From the NCBI RefSeq assembly GCF_900156915.1, contig NZ_LT732535.1, positions 232,499 to 296,498 on the forward strand: a stretch of 64,000 bases of DNA, written 5' to 3'. Source of the stretch: Sediminibacillus massiliensis (lineage in GTDB: Bacteria; Bacillota; Bacilli; Bacillales; Amphibacillaceae). The notes below the pieces were generated by a model. That model saw only the letters and a program-made list of their open reading frames with translations. It ran no database searches and was not told the DNA's origin. Below are positions 35,345 to 42,905 of the stretch, piece after piece. The position numbers and the translations under genes were made by a program. Each line of letters opens with the position of its first letter. The stretch's first letter is position 1.

Positions 35345-36111
35345 AGTACACCGAAGAGCAGCATGAATTTATTCGTAAGGTTGCTCCCGGGAAATACAAC
35401 GTGGAGATCGCGGAGCTTTTCAATGCGGAATTCGGAACAAATGTCACTGAAAGTCAGATAAAAAGTTTCAAGTCGAATCACAAAATAAAAAGCAACCTTG
35501 TGAAAAAACAGAGAACAAGCACGGGTCTTTTTACAAAGGAACAGGAAGCATTTATCAAAGACAATGTAAAAGGCCGTTCTAATCAAATGCTTGCCAAGCT
35601 GATCAATCAGACTTTTAATCTGTCCATTACAACCAAGCAAATAAAAACCTGGAAAGCAAACCATCATCTTTCCAGTGGCCTAAAAGGCTCTGAGGGCACG
35701 GCACCACCAAACAAAGGCACAAAAGGTATCTACAATGTGGGCGGCAATAAAACTTCTTTCAAGAAAGGTCAAAAGCCGGTCAATTACAAACCAGTCGGAT
35801 ATGAACGTGTAGATAGTTACGGTTACGTATTGGTGAAAGTTTCTAATGAAGGACCTTGGCACAAACGCTGGCGGGCGAAGCACAAGGTCCTTTGGGAAAA
35901 AGAACGTGGTCCAATCCCTCCAGGTCATAAACTGTTGTTCGCTGATCAAAACAAACAGAACATAACTTTGGACAACTTGATACTTGTCTCTAATAGACAA
36001 ATGTCCACGTTGAACAAGAAGGGGTTGTTAACCAACAATCCCGATTATAACAGAACCAGTATCATTATGGCGGAATTGTACCAAAAGATAAGCGAGCGAA
36101 GCAGGAAATAA
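35341..36111 (+). CDS. HNH endonuclease with duplicated N-terminal DNA-binding modules
   Basis: A 256-aa protein. Two N-terminal repeats (residues about 3-52 and 61-110: YTEEQHEFIRKV...AELFNAEF and FTKEQEAFIKDN...AKLINQTF, each ending in a Lys-rich K..K segment) look like tandem HTH modules. The C-terminal HNH part has HKVLWEKERGPIPPGH and NKQNITLDNLILVS. Free-standing HNH enzymes of this kind are often homing endonucleases; a role in phage recombination or packaging is also possible. Confidence 0.88.
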   Translation: MKYTEEQHEFIRKVAPGKYNVEIAELFNAEFGTNVTESQIKSFKSNHKIKSNLVKKQRTSTGLFTKEQEAFIKDNVKGRSNQMLAKLINQTFNLSITTKQIKTWKANHHLSSGLKGSEGTAPPNKGTKGIYNVGGNKTSFKKGQKPVNYKPVGYERVDSYGYVLVKVSNEGPWHKRWRAKHKVLWEKERGPIPPGHKLLFADQNKQNITLDNLILVSNRQMSTLNKKGLLTNNPDYNRTSIIMAELYQKISERSRK

Positions 36112-36125
36112 AGGAGAGCAAGCTC

Positions 36126-36617
36126 ATGTCCTATTATGTTGAACCTCAACACTATGAAACTGCTAAATCAAACGGTATCTCCAAAAAGCATGTAGACAAT
36201 CGCTTCTATGAAAAAGGTTGGCACATTCAACGAGCCATCTCTCAGCCTGTAATGAAAAGAAGCAGCCGTGACTGGGATAAATGGGAAAGCCGTGCAAAAG
36301 TAACAAGATCGACTTACATGCAAAGAGTAAGAGGAGGTTGGAGTCATGAAAATGCTGCGTTGACTCCACCTTTATCTCCTTACCAAGTCGCCGAAAGAAA
36401 TAATCGCTCCAGAAAGATATTTTCGCCAGCTCAAGAGCTGCAGATGGAAGCTAACGGCATTCATAGAGCTACTGCTTACATGAGAGTAAAGAAGTTGGGC
36501 TGGACGAAAGAAGATGCTGTGAGCGTGCCTGTGATCGAGAATAATGAAAGTTTAAAGCGGGCGAGAAGTAAAAGCGGAATGCAAAAACTAGTCTTTGGTC
36601 AATCCATGCACAGTTAA
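36126..36617 (+). CDS. Protein with three helix-turn-helix-like repeats
   Basis: A 163-aa protein with three related units centred on Trp32, Trp72 and Trp126, each of the form x(G)I/V-x-R/K-x-x-Y/V-x-x-R-x(4)-G-W-x-x-E-x-A-x(3)-P (for example YMQRVRGGWSHENAALTP). This unit is a known DNA-binding element at the ends of HNH homing nucleases; here it stands alone, without a catalytic domain. It lies between an HNH nuclease and a sigma factor. Confidence 0.7.
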   Translation: MSYYVEPQHYETAKSNGISKKHVDNRFYEKGWHIQRAISQPVMKRSSRDWDKWESRAKVTRSTYMQRVRGGWSHENAALTPPLSPYQVAERNNRSRKIFSPAQELQMEANGIHRATAYMRVKKLGWTKEDAVSVPVIENNESLKRARSKSGMQKLVFGQSMHS

Positions 36618-36646
36618 CGCTGTAGCCTGAGAAAGAGGGGAGTACT

Positions 36647-37345
36647 TTGGAAGAAGTGAGAAAGGTGATAAATGGTGAACCGATGACCGAAGAAGAATGT
36701 TTGCGAAAAAATATAGGTCTTGTCTGCAAAGTGGCCAAAAAATACGTTATAGCTACCAAGTATAACCTCATAACTATGGATGATTTGGTCCATCAAGGAT
36801 ACTTGGGGCTGATATATGCTTTCAGGAATTATGACCCTGCCTATGGGTCTGCATTTTCCAGCTTTGCAGTTCCGTGTATTGAGGGGGATATCCTTAAGTT
36901 TCTCCGAGATAAATCAACTGTGGTTAAAATTCCTAGGTCATTATTTGAGTTGGCGAATCAAATCAAGAAACAAGGGCTATCTGACAAGACTGGCAAAGAA
37001 ATAGCGATAACTCTTAATGTTGATCTTAGAAAAGTGCAAGATGCTTTGAAAAGCATGGAATCCACTAAATCTATAGATAGCAAGGTTCGTCTCAATAACA
37101 CTGATGTTGTTACTCTGGCTGATCAAATAGGTAAAGATAATGATTTTACGGAAGGTACGGTCCAGGATTTCCTGTCCAAATTACCGGAGGGGCTGCGGAC
37201 CATCGTCGAGATGAAAATGGATGGTTACTCTCAAAAGGAGATAGGCTCCTTCTTATCCGTTAGTCAACCTACTATCTCTAAAAGTATTAAAGTGGCCAGG
37301 AAGCTTTATAAGGAATATTCAAGTTTAGAAAAAGTGGCTCAGTAG
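36647..37345 (+). CDS. Phage-encoded sigma-70 family factor (SigB/F/G-like)
   Basis: A 232-aa RNA polymerase sigma factor. Region 2 is clear (NIGLVCKVAKKYV, DLVHQGYLGLIYAFRNYDPAYGSAFSSFAVPCIEG), region 3 follows (KIPRSLFELANQIKK) and region 4 has the HTH GYSQKEIGSFLSVSQPTISKSI. Resembles the SigF/SigG branch in length and lack of region 1. TTG start with AGAGGGGAG upstream. It could direct middle or late phage transcription or influence host sporulation genes. Confidence 0.9.
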   Translation: MEEVRKVINGEPMTEEECLRKNIGLVCKVAKKYVIATKYNLITMDDLVHQGYLGLIYAFRNYDPAYGSAFSSFAVPCIEGDILKFLRDKSTVVKIPRSLFELANQIKKQGLSDKTGKEIAITLNVDLRKVQDALKSMESTKSIDSKVRLNNTDVVTLADQIGKDNDFTEGTVQDFLSKLPEGLRTIVEMKMDGYSQKEIGSFLSVSQPTISKSIKVARKLYKEYSSLEKVAQ

Positions 37346-37377
37346 ACACAAAATACGAACTAAAAAGGAGAATGAAA

Positions 37378-37599
37378 ATGGATTTAAGAAAAGCAATGGA
37401 AACTGTTACTAGAGATGTATTACAGAATAATCAAGGTAATATTTATTTTGAAATTCCAGAAGAAAAGATTGAGGACATTGTAATTTCAGCAACAAATAAC
37501 GATGATTTTTTAATTCGGTTTACAGAAATATTTGAGGAACTTGTAAACGAGTATCTTGAAGACCACGCCGATGAGTTTGATATTTACGAAGAAGATTAA
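37378..37599 (+). CDS. Hypothetical acidic phage protein
   Basis: A 73-aa very acidic protein (ends LEDHADEFDIYEED). ATG 37378 is preferred (AAGGAG 7-8 nt upstream) over ATG 37372. Strong acidity suggests a DNA-mimic or protein-binding role, but this is speculation. Confidence 0.65.
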   Translation: MDLRKAMETVTRDVLQNNQGNIYFEIPEEKIEDIVISATNNDDFLIRFTEIFEELVNEYLEDHADEFDIYEED

Positions 37600-37640
37600 T
37601 TTATAGTCCGAGTAAAAGGCGACTTAAAGGAGGTTAATCA

Positions 37641-37853
37641 ATGTCTAGTATATTCAGACACTATAAAGGTGGAATATACAAACCTGTTTGTACTGCAGTG
37701 AACTCAGAAACCGGTGAGAGATTAGTAATCTACGAAGGTCTGGACGGGAAGATTTGGGCTAGACCTGAAAAAATGTTTAAAGGAACCGTTTGGGTGGATG
37801 GCAAAGAAGTATATCGTTTTGAAAATATCGGGCAATTCAACATGTGCAGGTGA
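37641..37853 (+). CDS. DUF1653 domain protein
   Basis: A 70-aa protein with the DUF1653 pattern HYKGGIYKPV ... VNSETGERLVIYEGLDGKIWARPEKMFKGTV. The family is found in phages and bacteria and its role is unknown. RBS AAGGAGG upstream. Confidence 0.85.
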   Translation: MSSIFRHYKGGIYKPVCTAVNSETGERLVIYEGLDGKIWARPEKMFKGTVWVDGKEVYRFENIGQFNMCR

Positions 37854-37861
37854 TCCGGCTG

Positions 37862-38059
37862 ATGCCCAGGACGATGAAACATGAATACGCCATTTACAAA
37901 GGCGAAGAGTTGCTTTGTATGGGAAATGCCAAAGAGTGTGCAGAGGCATTGGGAGTTCGCGTCAAGACCATTTACTACTATGCCACTCCGTCACAAGTTA
38001 ATCGCATCAAAACCGAAGGTATAGTTGCCGTTAAATTAAATGATTCAGAAAGGGAGTGA
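37862..38059 (+). CDS. Small phage DNA-binding-like protein
   Basis: A 65-aa protein (KHEYAIYKGEELLCMGNAKECAEALGVRVKTIYYYATPSQVNRI). The middle resembles a short HTH that reads like the frequent phage motif KEC-AxxLGV-xxxTIxxY. ATG 37862 with AGGTGA upstream; ATG 37874 and GTG 37844 are alternatives. Confidence 0.65.
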   Translation: MPRTMKHEYAIYKGEELLCMGNAKECAEALGVRVKTIYYYATPSQVNRIKTEGIVAVKLNDSERE

Positions 38060-38064
38060 CCTAA

Positions 38065-38223
38065 ATGAAAGATTCAACAGCTCAAGCTTTGATTTGGCTG
38101 GCTTGTTCAATAGTAATAACTACCGGAATTATCGTGACAGGTAAGTTATCACCTTTATGGGCTTTGTTAATTCCTACTTTAGTATCCTTTTCGTCTTCTG
38201 GAGAAAGAGAGAAAAAACAGTGA
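38065..38223 (+). CDS. 52-aa membrane protein
   Basis: ATG 38065 with AAGGGAGTGA upstream. Two hydrophobic helices (ALIWLACSIVITTGIIV and LWALLIPTLVSF) and a basic tail. The stop overlaps the GTG start of the next gene. Role unknown. Confidence 0.6.
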   Translation: MKDSTAQALIWLACSIVITTGIIVTGKLSPLWALLIPTLVSFSSSGEREKKQ

Positions 38224-38372
38224 AACTGCAAAGGTGCCCTAGGTGTAATCTTCTCACCCCAATATCAAGGGCTTTACCTTACAGAAATGAACGGATTTGC
38301 CAGCTGTGTTACGTAAAAATACCGGAAGCGGAACGAACAAAAGCGATATTGGAGGAGGAATCAGATGATTAA
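38220..38372 (+). CDS. Small zinc-ribbon phage protein
   Basis: A 50-aa protein with paired CxxC motifs (RCPRCNLL and ICQLCYV). It starts at GTG overlapping the previous stop by 4 bp. Acidic C terminus. Probably a structural zinc ribbon; role unknown. Confidence 0.6.
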   Translation: MKLQRCPRCNLLTPISRALPYRNERICQLCYVKIPEAERTKAILEEESDD

Positions 38373-38559
38373 ATGGATAGCTTTAGCTGCCGCATTTTCC
38401 GGAATAGGCGCCGTTTTAGCAATTCAACTTGTCTGCAACATAGCAATAGTAACACAACGTAAGTCCCTTCTTACTTTTAAAGAGTATTTCGCATTAATGG
38501 CCATAGGTTTTTCACTTATTGGTATTGCTTATGTTCTTTGGCAACAAATATCATATTAA
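38365..38559 (+). CDS. 64-aa membrane protein
   Basis: Two predicted membrane helices (LAAAFSGIGAVLAIQLVCNI and YFALMAIGFSLIGIAYVLW). ATG with GGAGGAGG upstream, overlapping the preceding gene. Unknown role. Confidence 0.6.
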   Translation: MIKWIALAAAFSGIGAVLAIQLVCNIAIVTQRKSLLTFKEYFALMAIGFSLIGIAYVLWQQISY

Positions 38560-38580
38560 AAACTTTTAGGAGTGAATTCG

Positions 38581-38730
38581 ATGACTGATCAAGAAAAACT
38601 GTCCCGTTTAAAAGGGTATTTCGAAACGGCTCATTTTGATACATCTTTAGGTCATTTCCGGAAAGAAGTCATTTGGCTGGCAGACCACGCCACGAGGCTT
38701 CAAAAACAGTTAATGGAGGCGAAGAAATGA
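38581..38730 (+). CDS. 49-aa hypothetical phage protein
   Basis: ATG 38581 with AGGAGTG upstream. A short helical protein (DQEKLSRLKGYFETAHF...KEVIWLADHATRLQKQL). The stop overlaps the start of the next gene (ATGA). Supported by RBS and coupling only. Confidence 0.55.
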   Translation: MTDQEKLSRLKGYFETAHFDTSLGHFRKEVIWLADHATRLQKQLMEAKK

Positions 38731-38996
38731 AAGATAGATTCTTCATTCAAGTTAGAAAAGGACCAATAAATGCATTAGATTACATCATGAACAGTGCAGG
38801 AGATACAAAGGATTGGGAGTCTTTACCATGGTCCTTTGATGAATATGAAAAAGCTAAAAGAGAGTGCGAACTAAAAATTAAAGGCGGCCATAGAGCACAC
38901 GATATAAGAGTTTGCGAGGTAGTGGGTACATTCGAAGCTGAAATAAACGTAAAATCATCAAGCGATAAGTACGTGTCAGCGGAGGCGAAGAAATGA
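38727..38996 (+). CDS. Hypothetical phage protein
   Basis: An 89-aa protein starting at ATG 38727 with GGAGG about 10 nt upstream. Mixed alpha/beta (FFIQVRKGP, RVCEVVGTFEAEI). Unknown function. Overlaps the next gene by 4 bp. Confidence 0.62.
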   Translation: MKDRFFIQVRKGPINALDYIMNSAGDTKDWESLPWSFDEYEKAKRECELKIKGGHRAHDIRVCEVVGTFEAEINVKSSSDKYVSAEAKK

Positions 38997-39208
38997 ACAG
39001 CAGTCCGTATGAACATGTCAGGAAAATTGTAGACAGTCAATGCACCGGTGAAGAAAGAATGGCTGTTCTTGCTTATTTAGATCTCCAACATGCTTGCAAT
39101 ACAAGACTGGAGAAAGCCGTGAAGAAAATTGCAAAATTTGATTCGCAAGAATCGTCAGCTAGATATTTGCAAGATATCGCTAAACGCTCATTGGAGGAGC
39201 CCACATGA
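38993..39208 (+). CDS. Hypothetical phage protein
   Basis: A 71-aa helical protein (EHVRKIVDSQCTGEERMAVLAYLDLQHACNTRLEKAVKKI). RBS GGAGGCG. Part of a run of six small genes coupled by 4-bp to 8-bp overlaps. Confidence 0.6.
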   Translation: MNSSPYEHVRKIVDSQCTGEERMAVLAYLDLQHACNTRLEKAVKKIAKFDSQESSARYLQDIAKRSLEEPT

Positions 39209-39417
39209 GACGTAAATCCAGGCAAAAGGGAGAGGTTTATCGGCCGGTCGCAACCGTACGAAAAGAAAGAAAAGGCACTCCGACAAAACTGGAAATAGGC
39301 GGCAAAATATACGCTTTGGACGGCAATACCAAGCAGAACACCATCAAAAACTTGAATCTTAAAATAACCCATTTGAAGAATGAGCTGGAAAAGCAAAGGA
39401 GGAATTCCGGTGATTGA
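39205..39417 (+). CDS. Small basic phage protein
   Basis: A 70-aa Lys/Arg-rich protein with a C-terminal coiled-coil-like helix (IKNLNLKITHLKNELEKQRR). Starts at ATG with GGAGG upstream. Function unknown. Confidence 0.6.
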   Translation: MRRKSRQKGEVYRPVATVRKERKGTPTKLEIGGKIYALDGNTKQNTIKNLNLKITHLKNELEKQRRNSGD

Positions 39418-39814
39418 GATAGTGGAAGGTTCCTTAGTTGAATCGAAAGAGAAAATGAAAGAATTTCAAAAACCGATTCAATCTTATTTATCCTCTCTCA
39501 AGAAGTCTGCGAGACCAAAAGATAGACCGAAAAAGGTTGCCGATATGATCGAAGCCGAAGAAGACTTTCTATATTTTTTCCGAGTGAGTGAAATGGCTCC
39601 GGTCCAAATCGGAAGCATTGTCGTTAACTACAAGAAATATGAAAAGCTAATGAAAAAGCTGAAACGGTTCCAGGTCTTTGTAAAAGTGGAAGATGACAAA
39701 TTGGTGATTGCTTACCACGATAAAAACACTAAAGGCCGGATGGAGTTGTATGATCTTTCTTCCAAAACCGAGGGGATGGATTTCCTTCCAAAAGCAGATA
39801 TCCGGAATGAGTAA
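39410..39814 (+). CDS. Hypothetical phage protein
   Basis: A 134-aa protein. GTG 39410 has AAAGGAGG upstream and is preferred to the longer in-frame start. Helical N-terminal half rich in Lys, then a beta segment (FQVFVKVEDDKLVIAYHDKN). No family recognised. It lies just before the primase/helicase. Confidence 0.62.
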   Translation: MIEIVEGSLVESKEKMKEFQKPIQSYLSSLKKSARPKDRPKKVADMIEAEEDFLYFFRVSEMAPVQIGSIVVNYKKYEKLMKKLKRFQVFVKVEDDKLVIAYHDKNTKGRMELYDLSSKTEGMDFLPKADIRNE

Positions 39815-39844
39815 TGTCAGGCGACAGAGAAAGTAGGTGAATCC

Positions 39845-42283
39845 ATGGTATTGCAACATGACAGACAAATGGCCATATCGGCTGCAGGTAGTAGAAAAGC
39901 AACGCAATGGCCGGCACAAACACTGTACTGGTCCGATATGGTGGACAAGCTGCGGACGGCGGTGCGGGGCACGGAAACACTGGAAGAATACCTGAAACTG
40001 CCAAAGACCAAGCAAGATGAATTAAAGGATGTCGGGGGCTTTGTAGCCGGTACGCTTGCCAATAACCGCAGGAAAGCTTCCAATGTTACGGGACGGGAGA
40101 TTGTCACCCTTGATTTGGACAACATCCCTGCAGGCGGTACACAGGACGTACTCAAACGACTCGAAGGACTTGGATGTGCTTATGCCACTTACAGCACCCG
40201 GAAACATGAAGAGGGGAAGCCCCGGTTACGGGTGCTTGCCCCCATTGATCGGACCGTCACGGCAGACGAATATGAACCATTGGCAAGGAAACTTGCTTCC
40301 ATCATCGGGATGTCCTTGGCCGATCCGACTACCTTTGAAGCCTCCAGGCTCATGTATTGGCCGAGCTGCTGTGCGGATAGTCAGTACGTTTTCCAATGTG
40401 CCGATAAACCATTTCTCAATGCTGACGGGCTCCTTGCCACTTACAGCGACTGGCGGAACATACAAGAATGGCCGGAAGTACCCGGTGCCACTCAATCGCA
40501 TACGAGACTTGCGGCAAAACAAGGCAACCCGATGGAAAAACGTGGTGTCGTCGGTGCTTTTTGCCGGCAGTATGATGTTCATTCTGCGATTGAAACGTTT
40601 CTCCCGGGAGTTTATACGCCTACTGATGATGGGCGGTACACATTCGTAGATGGTTCCACGGTAGGCGGGGCAGTCGTGTACGATGACGGTTTGTTCTTGT
40701 ATTCCCATCACGCAACGGATCCGTGCAGCGGGCGCCTGGTCAATGCATTCGATTTGGTAAGGTTGCATAAATACGGAGACGAAGACGACGAGGCGAAACC
40801 GGAAACGCCGGTGAACAAGCTTCCGTCTTTCGTACAGATGAGCGCTTTCGCCCTTAATGATGCAGGGGTTGCGACCATTATCAATCAAGAACGATATGAA
40901 CAAGCGATGGAGGATTTCGGAAGTCCGGAGACAGCACCATCACCCACTTCCACGGATACCCCGTCAACAAAAGAGGACATCAATTGGATAAGAGAGCTGA
41001 AGATAAATGCTACGACTGGGCAACCTCAAAAAACGATTGAGAATATCCTGGTTGCTCTGGAAGGTGAAAATAACTTAAAAGGCCGCATCAAGCTAGATGA
41101 GTTTGCAGATTCTGTCGTAGGGGTTGCGCCTCTTCCATGGGCACCGAGGAACAAGGAAAACGGGGAGTTTAAGTGGAGCGAAAAGGATGATTCCGGACTG
41201 ATCATTTATTTGGAACGGATATTGGGGTTTCAATCCAAAGAAAAGCTGATGCATGCCCTTAATCAGTGTGCGGCGAATCATTCCTTCAACCCTGTCACGT
41301 CTTATCTGGACGGTTTGAAATGGGATGGGGTAAAGCGTTTGGACACTCTGTTCATCGATTATCTGGGTGCTGCAGATACTCCCTATACAAGAGCTGTCAC
41401 ACGGAAGTCTTTTACTGCTGCCGTGGCCAGAGCCATGAATCCGGGGCTTAAATACGATACGATGCCCGTGCTTACCGGGGAGCAAGGTCTCGGTAAGTCC
41501 ACCTTGATTCATAAAATGGGCAAATCCTGGTTCACGGATGCCGTGGAATCCTTCGAGGGAAAAGAAGCCGCAGAGTTACTTCAAGGTGTATGGATAGTCG
41601 AAATCGGCGAAATGAGTGCCTATAATAAATCGGACTTAAACACAATCAAAGGTTTCTTGACCCGGACAGAGGACCAGTATCGAGCTGCATATGCACGTAA
41701 AACGGAAAAGCACCCAAGACGTTGCGTGTTCTTCGGTACCAGTAACCGTAACGATTATCTAAAGGATCCAACCGGGGGTAGACGTTTTTTGCCTATTGAC
41801 GTAGGGATTCAGCAGCCGGTTAAAAGTGTATTCGATGCTTTAGACGGTGTAGTGGATCAGTTGTGGGCGGAAGCCGTGTGGAATTGGAGGCTGGGCGAGT
41901 CGCTGATTTTAACAGGTGAATTGCTGCAGGAGGCAAAGCGTCAGCAGGAAGGCCACGCAGAACAGGATCCTTGGGAGAGTATCATTCGCGAATTTGTAGA
42001 ACGGAAAGTGCCTTTAGAATGGAATAAAAAAGATGTCGGCACCAGGAAATTATATTGGTCCGGAGAGTTTAAAGACGGGCAAGCAGAAACCGTCGATCGG
42101 GACCGGATATGTGCAGCAGAAATATGGGTCGAGTGTTTCAATGAAAAAATGAACCGAATGAGACGGGTTGAAACCATGCGCATTAATGACATCCTGAGCA
42201 ACATAGAAGGGTGGAAAAAGAAAACTTCTTCTTTGCGTTTCGGACCTTATGGGAAGGTGAAAGGCGGATATTTCCGAGAGTGA
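39845..42283 (+). CDS. Primase-helicase with VapE-like ATPase domain
   Basis: An 812-aa phage replication protein. The N-terminal part (IVTLDLDNIPAGG, YSTRKHEEGKPRLRVLAPIDR, FEASRLMYWPSC) looks like an archaeo-eukaryotic/bifunctional primase domain. The C-terminal part is VapE-like: DGLKWDGVKRLDTLF, Walker A GEQGLGKST at residues 545-553, Walker B VWIVEIGEMSA and a sensor FFGTSNRNDYL. In temperate phages this class supplies helicase-primase activity at the replication origin. An iteron-like array follows directly. Confidence 0.93.
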   Translation: MVLQHDRQMAISAAGSRKATQWPAQTLYWSDMVDKLRTAVRGTETLEEYLKLPKTKQDELKDVGGFVAGTLANNRRKASNVTGREIVTLDLDNIPAGGTQDVLKRLEGLGCAYATYSTRKHEEGKPRLRVLAPIDRTVTADEYEPLARKLASIIGMSLADPTTFEASRLMYWPSCCADSQYVFQCADKPFLNADGLLATYSDWRNIQEWPEVPGATQSHTRLAAKQGNPMEKRGVVGAFCRQYDVHSAIETFLPGVYTPTDDGRYTFVDGSTVGGAVVYDDGLFLYSHHATDPCSGRLVNAFDLVRLHKYGDEDDEAKPETPVNKLPSFVQMSAFALNDAGVATIINQERYEQAMEDFGSPETAPSPTSTDTPSTKEDINWIRELKINATTGQPQKTIENILVALEGENNLKGRIKLDEFADSVVGVAPLPWAPRNKENGEFKWSEKDDSGLIIYLERILGFQSKEKLMHALNQCAANHSFNPVTSYLDGLKWDGVKRLDTLFIDYLGAADTPYTRAVTRKSFTAAVARAMNPGLKYDTMPVLTGEQGLGKSTLIHKMGKSWFTDAVESFEGKEAAELLQGVWIVEIGEMSAYNKSDLNTIKGFLTRTEDQYRAAYARKTEKHPRRCVFFGTSNRNDYLKDPTGGRRFLPIDVGIQQPVKSVFDALDGVVDQLWAEAVWNWRLGESLILTGELLQEAKRQQEGHAEQDPWESIIREFVERKVPLEWNKKDVGTRKLYWSGEFKDGQAETVDRDRICAAEIWVECFNEKMNRMRRVETMRINDILSNIEGWKKKTSSLRFGPYGKVKGGYFRE

Positions 42284-42288
42284 AAAAA

Positions 42289-42460
42289 TGTCAACCTTGT
42301 ACTGAAAAAATGTCAACTTTGTACCAAAATGTCAACCTTCCAAAAATTGGGAAAGTCAACCTTGTCAACTTTAAAATTTTAGAAAGTTGACGGGTAAGGT
42401 TGACGGCAAAACCCTTGATATATCTATATTCTTTACTATTTGTCAACTTTGTCAACTTTA
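42289..42460. repeat. Iteron-like array with AT-rich flank (candidate phage replication origin)
   Basis: Nine copies of GTCAACYTT lie within 172 bp. Seven are direct (42289, 42311, 42330, 42355, 42363, 42441, 42450) and two inverted (42383-42391, 42396-42404). Several are extended to TGTCAACCTTGT or TGTCAACTTTGT. An AT-only stretch follows (42460-42480). This is the main content of the 310-bp non-coding gap after the VapE-type gene. Confidence 0.75.
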
Positions 42461-42593
42461 AATATATAAAAATATAAAAATAGGTAATATAGGGGTACTA
42501 GCTATTATTAGCATATGCCTAACACGCCTGTTTTAGAACTATACACGTGCATGGGGGTTTAAAGTAGTCACGCAGGAAAGCGAGGTATGAAAA

Positions 42594-42905
42594 ATGAGAG
42601 AGCGAGACATAGAAGAGTATCTCCGAAAAGAAGTAAAAAAAGCAGGTGGTAAGGCTTATAAATTTGAGTCGCCAGGTAACGACGGGGTGCCAGACAGGAT
42701 GGTTATTTTTCCAAATAACACAATTTACTTTGTTGAGCTAAAAGCACCGGGTAAAAAGCCAAGACCATTGCAAATTAAACAAATGCGAGATTTAAAGAAT
42801 TTCGGCTGCGTTGTAACAGTGATTGACAGTAAAGAAAAAGTAGACCGGCTTATTGACACGGTGAAAAGAGTTGTATTCGGAGAAGAAAGCGAGGAAGAGG
42901 AATGA
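42594..42905 (+). CDS. VRR-NUC domain nuclease
   Basis: A 103-aa stand-alone virus-type replication-repair nuclease. The PD-(D/E)XK core reads GNDGVPDRMVIFPNNTIYFVELKAPGK (D...E-L-K), with IKQMRDLKNFGCVV after it. Such proteins cut branched DNA and are encoded beside phage helicases. Overlaps the helicase start by 4 bp. Confidence 0.92.
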   Translation: MRERDIEEYLRKEVKKAGGKAYKFESPGNDGVPDRMVIFPNNTIYFVELKAPGKKPRPLQIKQMRDLKNFGCVVTVIDSKEKVDRLIDTVKRVVFGEESEEEE

